Part shown: positions 1 through 5,708 of the stretch, piece by piece
How the letters are laid out: every line of letters starts with the position of its first letter
Numbering within the stretch: the stretch's first letter is position 1
Translations under genes and position numbers: made by a program
Notes under the pieces: model-generated
The model's database searches: none
Seen by the model: only the letters and a program-made list of their open reading frames with translations
What the model was told of the DNA's origin: nothing
Assembly (NCBI GenBank): GCA_035455265.1
Contig: DATIFK010000240.1
Location: forward strand, 1 to 6,234
Length of the DNA stretch: 6,234 bases
Reading direction: 5' to 3'
Source of the DNA: MGOM01 sp035455265
GTDB taxonomy: Bacteria; Chloroflexota; Anaerolineae; Anaerolineales; E44-bin32

Positions 1-34
1 ACGAAGGCGATCGCATCGGCCGGGTCGGCGCTGG

Positions 35-952
35 ATGCAGTGCCTGGCCATTGTGGGGACACTCGCGGCCGCGGCGGCCTGTGCCTCGCCCACCGCCGAG
101 CGACCGACGTCTTCGCTGCCGGCAGTGACCGAAGTGTCGGAGACGCCCCCGCCATCGCTCCCCGCGGCGACGGCCTCCTTGCCGACCATGCCGGAGACGA
201 CTCCGACACCCGACACGCGCCTTTCACCTGACGACTGGCAGCAGTGGCCGGTCGTGCCGACCGTCAGCGCCCGGGCGCGTGAGATCTACGCGGCCGGCAA
301 GGCCATGGGGAACGACCCGACGCACTTCTCCAAGGTCGGGGATTGCCAGAACATCACCGAGGCCTTCATGGGAATCTACGATCTCCCCGGCCGATACGCT
401 CTGCCCACCGGCCAGGAGGCGCTGCAAACTACGATCGACGAGTTCCGCGGATCGTTTGGGCGCGAGGGGATGGCCGTCAAGGGCGGCTTCAATGTCGCCT
501 CGGTGCTGTCCCCGATGTGGGCGGATCCGGACTACTGCCAGGTGGGTGAGACTCCGCTCGAATGCGAGCTGCGATTGCATCGGCCGGCCTTTGTCTTCAT
601 CAGCATGGAGGTTTGGTTCGAGGGGCGCACGCCCGCTGTCTACGAAGGCTACCTGCGACAGATCGTCGAGTACACGATCTCGCAGGGGGCGGTCCCGATC
701 CTGGCCACCAAGGCCGACAACGTCGAAGGGGATCACAGCATCAACCGGGCCACAGCGCAGGTCGCCTACGACTACGACGTCCCGCTGTGGAACTTCTGGA
801 GCGCGGTGCAGCCGTTGCCCGGCCACGGAATCGATTGGGCGCGCGATTCCGACGGCTTTCATCTGACGGTCGACGCCTGGAACGTCCGCAGCTACACCGC
901 GCTCCAGTCGCTCGACGCGATCCGGCGGACCCTCGAGTCGCCGGCTTCGTGA
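35..952 (+). CDS. SGNH/GDSL-hydrolase-like lipoprotein (possibly 5'-partial)
   Basis: Probable exported lipoprotein with a remote SGNH-hydrolase-like domain. Seen: a hydrophobic Ala-rich stretch ends in Ala-Ala-Cys (Cys16, weak lipobox), followed by a Pro/Thr/Ser-rich linker (about 17-62) and a globular domain (about 70-300). That domain has FSKVGDC at 98-104, which looks like SGNH block I (G-D-S) with Cys104 in the nucleophile position, and DGFH at 273-276, matching the block V D-x-x-H pair. The usual block III G-x-N-D is not recognisable; the equivalent strand may be FVFISMEVW. Start: ATG 35 has no Shine-Dalgarno and no basic n-region. The frame stays open to base 2 and encodes an Arg-rich stretch just before it (RRRSHRPGRRW), so the real start may lie left of the window. 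It ends 13 bases before the next lipoprotein gene and is probably co-transcribed with it. The fold call is from motifs only; substrate unknown. Confidence 0.72.
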   Translation: MQCLAIVGTLAAAAACASPTAERPTSSLPAVTEVSETPPPSLPAATASLPTMPETTPTPDTRLSPDDWQQWPVVPTVSARAREIYAAGKAMGNDPTHFSKVGDCQNITEAFMGIYDLPGRYALPTGQEALQTTIDEFRGSFGREGMAVKGGFNVASVLSPMWADPDYCQVGETPLECELRLHRPAFVFISMEVWFEGRTPAVYEGYLRQIVEYTISQGAVPILATKADNVEGDHSINRATAQVAYDYDVPLWNFWSAVQPLPGHGIDWARDSDGFHLTVDAWNVRSYTALQSLDAIRRTLESPAS

Positions 953-955
953 GGG
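951..955 (+). promoter_or_regulatory. Weak ribosome binding site for the propeller lipoprotein
   Basis: GAGGG overlaps the TGA stop of the upstream gene, 10 bases before GTG 966 and 13 before ATG 969. The better spacing favours GTG 966, but ATG 969 is the next codon in frame, so the choice changes the protein by one residue. The overlap with the stop fits translational coupling of the two lipoprotein genes. Confidence 0.4.
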
Positions 956-968
956 CTGGCCGAGCGTG

Positions 969-2183
969 ATGGAATCATCCCGACGCAACGGCATTCCGGC
1001 CGAAGTGTTCCTGTGCGGCCTCGGCCTGGCGGCGATGCTGGGTTCCTGCGCTCCCGCGGTCCCGACGACTCCCTCGGCGACGGTTCCTCTGTCCGCCAGT
1101 GCCACGCCGGCCCCGACGTCTTCGCCCACCACCCGGCCCAGCGCCACATCCTCCGCCACGGCGGCGCCCACCGCCACCGTGGGCCCGACGCCTCCGGGCG
1201 GCGCCGCGGAGCTGGTCTTTGGCCTCGCCGAGCGCGTCCCCGGCGGCTATTCCTACGGGCCGATCGTCAGGTTTCAGGTTGTCGAGGGAAGGTCGACGCT
1301 GGTCACGCGGGAGGGATTCGAGTTCCTGGGGATGTCTCCCTCGGGCGACCGATTGCTGGCGCGGCGCGACGCCAGCTTGGTGCTCCTGGATCTCGAAGGC
1401 CGCGAGGTCGCTCTCGTCACCGATCAGCTCCTGAATGCGAGCCTGCCTGCGGTTTGGATCCCAGAGACGCAACAAGTCGCTTACCTCGAGGATGTGGAAG
1501 GCGACCGCCTTCACATCTTCGATCTGAAGGCCGGATCGGCCAAGAGCCAGCCCGGAACCCGCAATGCCCAATCCCTGCTTCCGCCCTCCGGCCCGAAGAC
1601 CATCGTTTGGCTCGGGCAGGCGTGCGAACCGGAGGCTAGCTGCCGGAACGCCTGGTGGCTGGATCCGACGACGGGAGGGCAGACCTCGCTGACCGGCTGG
1701 GTCAGGCCGATCCCCGATCCCTCCGCGGAGTACGTCGCCTATCTCTACGCGGATGACTCGGGGAAGAACCGCCTGGCCTTGGCGCCGATCGATCGTTCGC
1801 GCGAAGTCCACCCCGGCGTGCCCGGCGACAACATCCTCGACTATGTGTGGTCGCCGGACGGTGCCCGGCTTCTGGTCGTGGCCCTGGTCCGGAGTGACTA
1901 TTCTGGACGCTGGTTCGGTTCGCGTCAGTTCCTCATCACTCCAGGGACGTGGGAAATCCGCGAACTCCCTCAGACGAACACGGCCAACGCGCTGGGGCTG
2001 TGGTCGCCCGACGGACGACAAGTCATCCTGGCCGGTACGCAGCCGGATGGCGACGGGTACGACATCACCCTGCGCCGTATCGACCTGACGACTCGCAAAG
2101 TGGAAACACTCGCTCCTGGGATCGATCTCTCCTCCCCCAACTTCGTCTTTGTGACAGAGATGGCCTGGCGCCCTGTGCGTTGA
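969..2183 (+). CDS. Beta-propeller (TolB/PD40-like) lipoprotein
   Basis: Predicted surface-anchored lipoprotein of 404 residues, function unknown. Seen: basic N-terminus, hydrophobic segment and lipobox L-G-S-C with Cys27; a low-complexity Thr/Ser/Pro/Ala linker at about 28-77; then a beta-rich domain to the C-terminus. Blade-type motifs are MSPSG (122-126), WSPDG (294-298) and WSPDG (345-349), and the protein ends on a blade-like AWRPV strand. The S-P-D-G motif is typical of the PD40/TolB-type WD40-like propellers. Cys219 and Cys225 sit six residues apart and could form a disulfide outside the cell. Such propellers usually bind proteins or other ligands rather than catalyse. GTG 966 is an alternative start. 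It lies directly after the SGNH-like lipoprotein gene and is probably in the same operon. Confident on lipoprotein and propeller, not on role. Confidence 0.82.
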   Translation: MESSRRNGIPAEVFLCGLGLAAMLGSCAPAVPTTPSATVPLSASATPAPTSSPTTRPSATSSATAAPTATVGPTPPGGAAELVFGLAERVPGGYSYGPIVRFQVVEGRSTLVTREGFEFLGMSPSGDRLLARRDASLVLLDLEGREVALVTDQLLNASLPAVWIPETQQVAYLEDVEGDRLHIFDLKAGSAKSQPGTRNAQSLLPPSGPKTIVWLGQACEPEASCRNAWWLDPTTGGQTSLTGWVRPIPDPSAEYVAYLYADDSGKNRLALAPIDRSREVHPGVPGDNILDYVWSPDGARLLVVALVRSDYSGRWFGSRQFLITPGTWEIRELPQTNTANALGLWSPDGRQVILAGTQPDGDGYDITLRRIDLTTRKVETLAPGIDLSSPNFVFVTEMAWRPVR

Positions 2184-2190
2184 GCTTCGC

Positions 2191-2208
2191 CGGGCTCGCT
2201 GCAGCCCG
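2191..2208 (+). terminator. Weak hairpin after the lipoprotein pair
   Basis: CGGGCT (2191-2196) and AGCCCG (2203-2208) form a 6-bp GC-rich stem with a 6-base loop, beginning 7 bases after the stop codon. The following sequence is only mildly T-rich (GTTGGTGTTTC), so this is at best a weak terminator. The 130-base gap holds this hairpin and the promoter of the next gene. Confidence 0.3.
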
Positions 2209-2221
2209 CCTGCGTTGGTGT

Positions 2222-2264
2222 TTCATCCCGCGTTCACGCCATCTTCATTGCTTTCGGCTATGGT
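2222..2264 (+). promoter_or_regulatory. Putative promoter with 11-base-spaced TTCAT/C operator (Pho-box-like)
   Basis: Three copies of TTCA(T/C) start at 2222, 2233 and 2244, exactly 11 bases apart: TTCAT, TTCAC, TTCAT. Ten bases after the last copy is TATGGT (2259-2264), a fair -10 hexamer; there is no good -35. Direct repeats on an 11-base period, replacing the -35 and ending about 10 bases before the -10, are the known layout of PhoB/PhoP-type boxes (OmpR-family response regulators), and GTTCA-type units are known for actinobacterial PhoP. I infer activation of the downstream secreted protein by such a regulator. No regulator gene is in the window, so the signal (phosphate or other) is unknown. 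Confidence 0.5.
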
Positions 2265-2303
2265 GAACTCAACTCAGGTCCGAGATCGCTCGGGCCGAAT
2301 CAC

Positions 2304-2309
2304 GGAGAG
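2304..2309 (+). promoter_or_regulatory. Ribosome binding site fixing the start at 2314
   Basis: GGAGAG lies 4 bases before ATG 2314. It supports this start over the upstream in-frame ATG codons, and only this start places a clean signal peptide at the N-terminus. Confidence 0.65.
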
Positions 2310-2313
2310 AACC

Positions 2314-2763
2314 ATGCTGAAGACTTTGAAGATCGCCATCCCGATGGCCCTGGTGGTGGCGCTGAACCTCGGTGTTGTACCCGCCTTCGCGCAGGTGGAT
2401 ACACCTCAGAGCCCCGCAGGGTGGGGACGACATGGAGGCGTGGGGTTGCTAGCAGCCTACGACGAAACGATCCACCAGGCATTGGCCGATGCCTTGGGCA
2501 TCAGCCTGGAGGAGTTCGAGAGTGCCCGCGACGACGGCCAGACGCTGGCTGAGCTCGCCGCGGCCCACGATGTCGATCTGGCCGACCTGTTCCAGGTGAT
2601 GGAGACCGCCCGAGCGGAGGCCATCGCCGAAGCTGTGGCGCAGGGTAACATCACGCAGGCGCAGGCGGACTGGCTGCTCGACCGCCCGGTCCGAAGGGGT
2701 GGTCTTGGCCTCGCGATCGGCCAGTGCGACGGGCGCGGGCCGACGGTAGGCCCTTCCAACTAG
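2314..2763 (+). CDS. Small secreted protein with helical DUF2680-like module
   Basis: Exported protein of 149 residues, biochemical role unknown. Seen: a classical signal peptide MLKTLKIAIP... with cleavage predicted after AFA (residue 26); a short Gly/Pro-rich stretch (30-45); then a helical module (about 50-124) reading LADALGISLEEFESARDDGQTLAELA, DVDLADLFQVMETARAEAI and GNITQAQADWLLDR. The alternation 'LGIS-x-E-E/G-x-T-L-A-E-L-A' followed by 'G-x-I-T-x-x-Q-A-D' resembles DUF2680-type secreted proteins; this resemblance is from memory. The tail (127-149) is Gly-rich and contains Cys138, the only cysteine. The frame extends upstream to 2215, but the promoter-like elements there and the RBS argue against that longer form. 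It appears monocistronic, between its own promoter and a strong hairpin. Confidence 0.82.
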   Translation: MLKTLKIAIPMALVVALNLGVVPAFAQVDTPQSPAGWGRHGGVGLLAAYDETIHQALADALGISLEEFESARDDGQTLAELAAAHDVDLADLFQVMETARAEAIAEAVAQGNITQAQADWLLDRPVRRGGLGLAIGQCDGRGPTVGPSN

Positions 2764-2788
2764 CCCATCCGCTATCGTTTCACGGGTT

Positions 2789-2819
2789 GTGCGCCGGAGG
2801 CCAACGGCCTCCGGCGCAC
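2789..2819 (+). terminator. Strong 14-bp hairpin after the secreted protein gene
   Basis: A perfect inverted repeat with 14-base arms (GTGCGCCGGAGGCC at 2789-2802 and its complement at 2806-2819) has a 3-base AAC loop, and starts 26 bases after the stop codon. There is no T-tract on either side, so it is not a textbook intrinsic terminator. It could stop transcription with Rho, protect the 3' end, or insulate the DUF72 gene. Confidence 0.55.
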
Positions 2820-2838
2820 GCGTCTGGGGAAGGGGGTG

Positions 2839-2859
2839 CCTCGGTTACACTATCCGAGG
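2839..2859 (+). promoter_or_regulatory. Possible -10 element within an inverted repeat, DUF72 promoter
   Basis: CCTCGG (2839-2844) and CCGAGG (2854-2859) are perfect inverted arms around 9 bases that contain TACACT (2846-2851), a plausible -10 hexamer. No convincing -35 is seen. If it is the promoter, the flanking palindrome could be an operator for a dimeric regulator. Based on short motifs only. Confidence 0.25.
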
Positions 2860-2900
2860 ATCGGGCTGCGGCGGCCCAGAGACGCCCAGCGCCAAAGGAA

Positions 2901-2916
2901 CCGGGAGCCATCCCGG
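2901..2916 (+). promoter_or_regulatory. Small hairpin just upstream of the DUF72 ribosome binding site
   Basis: CCGGGA (2901-2906) and TCCCGG (2911-2916) form a 6-bp stem with a 4-base GCCA loop. It ends 4 bases before the GGAGG Shine-Dalgarno (2921-2925), so it would sit in the leader RNA and might affect translation. It could also be a chance palindrome in GC-rich DNA. Confidence 0.25.
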
Positions 2917-2930
2917 AAGCGGAGGCGGTG

Positions 2931-3635
2931 ATGGACTTGTGGGTAGGAACCAGCGGCTACAGCTACAAAGAATGGAAAGGGATCTTCTACCCCTCCGATC
3001 TCAAAGAAGCGGAGATGCTTCATTACTACGCGGAGCGGCTTCCCGCCGTTGAGATCAACAACACGTTCTATCGTCTCCCCAAATCCTCCATGCTCGAAGC
3101 GTGGGGCGAGCAAGTCCCACCTGGATTCCGCTTCGTGCTGAAAGCCTCGCGCCGCATCACCCACATCAAACGATTGCGCGAAGCCGGTGACGAGACCTCC
3201 TACCTGTTCGACACGGCCGGCGTCCTGGGCGGCCGCCTGGGGCCCGTCCTGTTCCAGCTCCCACCCAACTTCCAGAAGGATCTGCCGCGCCTGCAAACCT
3301 TCCTGGCCCAGATTCCACCCGGGAAGACCGCCGCCGTCGAGTTCCGCCACGCCTCATGGTTCGAAGACGACGTCTTCGCAGCGCTGAAGACCTACGGCTG
3401 CGCACTGTGCCAGTCGGACACGGACGAGACGCCGGCCGAGAAAGTGATTCCGACCACGTCGTGGGGCTACCTGCGCCTGCGCAAGGAGAAGTACACGAAG
3501 AAGCAGATCCAGTCCTGGGCGGAGAAAGTCGGTGCGCAAGATTGGCGGGCGGCCTACGTCTTCTTCAAAGATGAGGGTGAAGGACATGGGCCCAAGTGGG
3601 CCCAGCAGTTCCTCGAGGCGGCCGGCGCGCGCTAG
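2931..3635 (+). CDS. DUF72 domain-containing protein (YecE-like)
   Basis: Cytoplasmic protein of 234 residues covering the whole DUF72 family domain, predicted to be a TIM-barrel-like fold of unassigned reaction. Seen: GTSGYSYKEWKGIFYP (6-21), EINNTFYRLP (41-50), FRFVLKASRRITHIKRL (67-82), GPVLFQLPPNF (104-114), VEFRHASW (136-143), GYLRLR (179-184) and YVFFKDEGEGHGPKWAQ (209-225). These are the family's conserved blocks in the usual order, and the length is normal. ATG 2931 is chosen because GGAGG (2921-2925) lies 5 bases before it and because the N-terminal GTSGYSY block begins at once; the frame is open further upstream (to 2724), but that part crosses a strong hairpin and has no family similarity. 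It converges with the membrane-protein gene, sharing a CTAG at their stops. No functional partner is evident. Confidence 0.93.
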   Translation: MDLWVGTSGYSYKEWKGIFYPSDLKEAEMLHYYAERLPAVEINNTFYRLPKSSMLEAWGEQVPPGFRFVLKASRRITHIKRLREAGDETSYLFDTAGVLGGRLGPVLFQLPPNFQKDLPRLQTFLAQIPPGKTAAVEFRHASWFEDDVFAALKTYGCALCQSDTDETPAEKVIPTTSWGYLRLRKEKYTKKQIQSWAEKVGAQDWRAAYVFFKDEGEGHGPKWAQQFLEAAGAR

Positions 3636-4468
3636 GCCGGCGCGTTGGCTGGGCGAAGCGCAGCCAACGCCAAGGCGCCCCCCAGCAGCAAGAAGGCCAC
3701 ATTCATACCGAGAAACAACACCGTGCCGGCGGCGCCAAGATCGATGTGGCGTTCGGGTGGGACGATGGCGTTTGTCCAGGCAAGCCCGACGAGGGTGAAC
3801 GCACCCAAGGTGGCAAGGGTCAGCCCGAGGGCAAGGGAATCCGACCGGTGGCCGCGTCGGCCAACGAGCCACGCCCCGACACCCGGGGCCATGAAGATCG
3901 CGGCGTAGATCCGGCCATGGAAGTCATCCACGGGCCATGGCCAGAAGGACGCCGTGACGAGTGGAGCCGCAAGAAGGGCCGCTCCATAGCTGCCGAGGAG
4001 GAGAGCCAGGATGCGGAGGATGGTCGGCCACGGAGGCGGCAGGGGATCGGATGTCACCGGCGGCCACGTCCTCAGCCGGGCAAGGAAGCCGGCCGAGAGC
4101 AGCGGCAGCAGCACAAGGAGTACCCAGAATGCCCAGGCGACTGGGCGCGACCACTCGAATTGCCGCGGGTAGAAGATCATGACGACCATGATCGACGACG
4201 TGAAGGTGAGAGTCATCCAAAGGACCAGACGCCCGGGCGCCCATCGGCGATAGATGGACAGAAGAAGCAACGGCATGAATGCCGCGAAGTAGATGGCCCC
4301 CAGAAAGCGCGTATGGAAAGGCGGAGGCGACCAGGCCCAGATCCGGCTTCCGGCGGCGGGAGCGAAGAACAGATTGGCGGCGGCCGCTAGAGCCACGCCT
4401 GACTCGATCCACACCAGGGCGGACAGGGAAGTGGGAATCCGAGGGTTGCGGGCAGCCGGAGCTGTCAT
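3632..4468 (-). CDS. Eight-segment integral membrane protein with internal duplication
   Basis: Membrane protein of 278 residues, not assigned to a named family. Hydrophobic segments are at about 15-37, 54-74, 82-100, 108-131, 149-170, 187-203, 210-231 and 246-270, i.e. four plus four. The halves align without gaps at an offset of 132 residues: A36-P37, W44, W46, F51-H52, R54, A58-I59 and A62 match A168-P169, W176, W178, F183-H184, R186, A190-I191 and A194. The pattern A-P...W-x-W...F-H-x-R...A-I thus occurs at the end of segments 1 and 5 and the start of 2 and 6. Start: ATG has GGAGGG (4477-4482 on this strand) 8 bases upstream. It begins 28 bases after the reductase-family gene, same strand, so it is likely the last gene of that unit; a role in the same lipid pathway is inference only. 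The 3' end overlaps the DUF72 gene by 4 bases. Confidence 0.85.
   Translation of the reverse strand: MTAPAARNPRIPTSLSALVWIESGVALAAAANLFFAPAAGSRIWAWSPPPFHTRFLGAIYFAAFMPLLLLSIYRRWAPGRLVLWMTLTFTSSIMVVMIFYPRQFEWSRPVAWAFWVLLVLLPLLSAGFLARLRTWPPVTSDPLPPPWPTILRILALLLGSYGAALLAAPLVTASFWPWPVDDFHGRIYAAIFMAPGVGAWLVGRRGHRSDSLALGLTLATLGAFTLVGLAWTNAIVPPERHIDLGAAGTVLFLGMNVAFLLLGGALALAALRPANAPA
3642..3670. terminator. Hairpin just past the convergent stop codons
   Basis: GCGTTGGCTG (3642-3651) and CAGCCAACGC (3661-3670) form a 10-bp stem with a 9-base loop, 6 bases past the end of the DUF72 gene and inside the last codons of the membrane-protein gene. It is well placed to end rightward transcription, but there is no T-tract. 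It also encodes part of the membrane protein C-terminus, which limits how freely it could have been selected. Confidence 0.4.
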
Positions 4469-4496
4469 ATGGGCTTCCCTCCGCTAGGCCACCGCG

Positions 4497-5708
4497 CTAG
4501 GCGGCCAGAAACACGCGCAGCAACGTCCCGAGGGACAGGCTCTCGCGGAGGCCGCGGTTCCCTACCGTGACGTCAGCCACCAAGGACCGGATATCGGGGA
4601 GACGGCCTGCGGCCGCGACCATCCGATTGAGCAGAGGCGCGTTCAGGTACAGGTCGCCCAGGCGGCGCGAGCTGACGATCATGCTCTGGAACCGATCGCG
4701 CAGAGCCCGGTCGTAGGCGGCGAAGCGAGCGCGGGAGAAGTCCTCGCTCCCCAGCATTCCCGTCGCATGCTCGGCGGCGATCCGTCCGGATTCGAGGGCG
4801 TAGTCGATACCCTCGCCGGTGAGCGGGTTCGCCAGGCCGGCGGCCTCGCCCGCCAGGAGCACGCGCTCGGCATAGGTCGGGGAGCGGTCGAAGTCGATGC
4901 GAATGGGATAGCCCTTCATCGGCCCGACCTGGCGGGCGGACCCCAGGACGGACCGCAGAGCCTCAACGAGCATCTCAAACGCCCGACGAGACGTGGTTGT
5001 GTGCGGGCGGCGCAGCCATCCTGCCGGGATGACGCCCGCGCCGATGTTCGCCGATGAGGCGGAAACCGGGAACACCCACCCGTAGCCCGGCAGCGGGATG
5101 CCGTCGAAGTGGACCTGGACGACCGGCGCGAGATCGGTCAGGCCGTCGAAGTACGCCCGGGCGGCCAGCATGGTCAACGGTCTGCGGGGTGCCAGGCCGA
5201 TCCGTTTCACGAGTTTCAGCGCCGCGCCCGTGGCGACAACAACCAGCCGCGCCGAAAGGTCCACGGGCTGATTGTCGCGTTCGGCTCGGATCCGGACTCC
5301 GCCGTCCACGTTGCGGACCTCGATGACTTCGACTCCGCCCTCGAACTGGGCGCCGCTCTCCACCGCTCGCTGCCGGATCAGGTCATCCAAGATCAAGCGC
5401 GGGATGATGACCATGTATTCCGGTAGGTTGCCAAAGCGAGGTACGGGGAAACCCGCCGTTCCGCCGGCAGGGGCGATCAGTTCGATGGCCTCGATGCGGC
5501 AGCCGCGCTGGTCTACCGCTTCACGCAGCCCCATGTCGGCCAAGACCGCCAGGGCCCTCGGCGTCAGTCCGTCACCACATGTCTTGTCGCGCGGGAACTC
5601 CGACTTGTCGAGGAGCAGGACATCGAACCCGGCAACGGCCAGGTAGTGGGCTGCGGCCGAGCCTGCCGGCCCGGCGCCCACCACGACCACGTCGTGCGGA
5701 CGGGTCAC
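4497..5708 (-). CDS. Geranylgeranyl-reductase-family FAD-dependent oxidoreductase
   Basis: FAD enzyme of 403 residues in the geranylgeranyl reductase family (p-hydroxybenzoate-hydroxylase fold), which typically saturates double bonds of polyprenyl chains. Seen: Rossmann GAGPAG (11-16) with Asp34 at the end of beta-2; the family block KTCGDGLTPRA (42-52); GYGWVFP (208-214); and the C-terminal flavin motif GEAAGLANPLTGEGID (287-302), where Glu288 replaces the more usual Asp of G-D-A-A-G. Start is GTG 5708, giving MTRPHDVVVVGAGPAG with the normal short N-terminus. A longer open frame to about 6221 merely shadows the synthase gene. GTG overlaps the upstream TGA as GTGA, and AGGAG lies about 11 bases before it, so translation is probably coupled. 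The likely substrate is the product of the adjacent synthase, or a quinone or lipid side chain. Confident on family, not on substrate. Confidence 0.88.
   Translation of the reverse strand: MTRPHDVVVVGAGPAGSAAAHYLAVAGFDVLLLDKSEFPRDKTCGDGLTPRALAVLADMGLREAVDQRGCRIEAIELIAPAGGTAGFPVPRFGNLPEYMVIIPRLILDDLIRQRAVESGAQFEGGVEVIEVRNVDGGVRIRAERDNQPVDLSARLVVVATGAALKLVKRIGLAPRRPLTMLAARAYFDGLTDLAPVVQVHFDGIPLPGYGWVFPVSASSANIGAGVIPAGWLRRPHTTTSRRAFEMLVEALRSVLGSARQVGPMKGYPIRIDFDRSPTYAERVLLAGEAAGLANPLTGEGIDYALESGRIAAEHATGMLGSEDFSRARFAAYDRALRDRFQSMIVSSRRLGDLYLNAPLLNRMVAAAGRLPDIRSLVADVTVGNRGLRESLSLGTLLRVFLAA

Noticed and set aside
224..1177. Long minus-strand open frame of 317 codons opposite the two lipoprotein genes
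   Set aside because: Its product is Arg/Gly/Val-rich with no recognisable domain and it spans two well-supported genes and their junction; such frames are common opposite GC-rich coding DNA.
975..2021. Minus-strand open frame of 348 codons opposite the propeller lipoprotein
   Set aside because: The translation is low-complexity Arg/Gly and mirrors the opposite strand's Ser/Thr/Pro linker; the plus-strand gene has a lipobox and S-P-D-G motifs.
2215..2313. Upstream in-frame extension of the small secreted protein
   Set aside because: It would place a non-hydrophobic 33-residue segment before the signal peptide and overlaps the promoter-like elements; ATG 2314 has its own GGAGAG.
3620..3644. 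10-base direct repeat GGCCGGCGCG at 3620-3629 and 3635-3644 around the shared stop
   Set aside because: Short GC-only repeat in GC-rich DNA with no other site-specific features; not enough to call an attachment site.
3596..4390. Plus-strand open frame of 264 codons opposite the membrane protein
   Set aside because: It encodes a highly charged, low-complexity product typical of antisense to a hydrophobic protein; the minus-strand gene has eight clean membrane segments and a good RBS.
4482..4502. 8-base direct repeat CGCTAGGC at 4482-4489 and 4495-4502 between the reductase and membrane-protein genes
   Set aside because: Short, and one copy includes the reductase stop codon; no palindrome or known operator layout supports a function.
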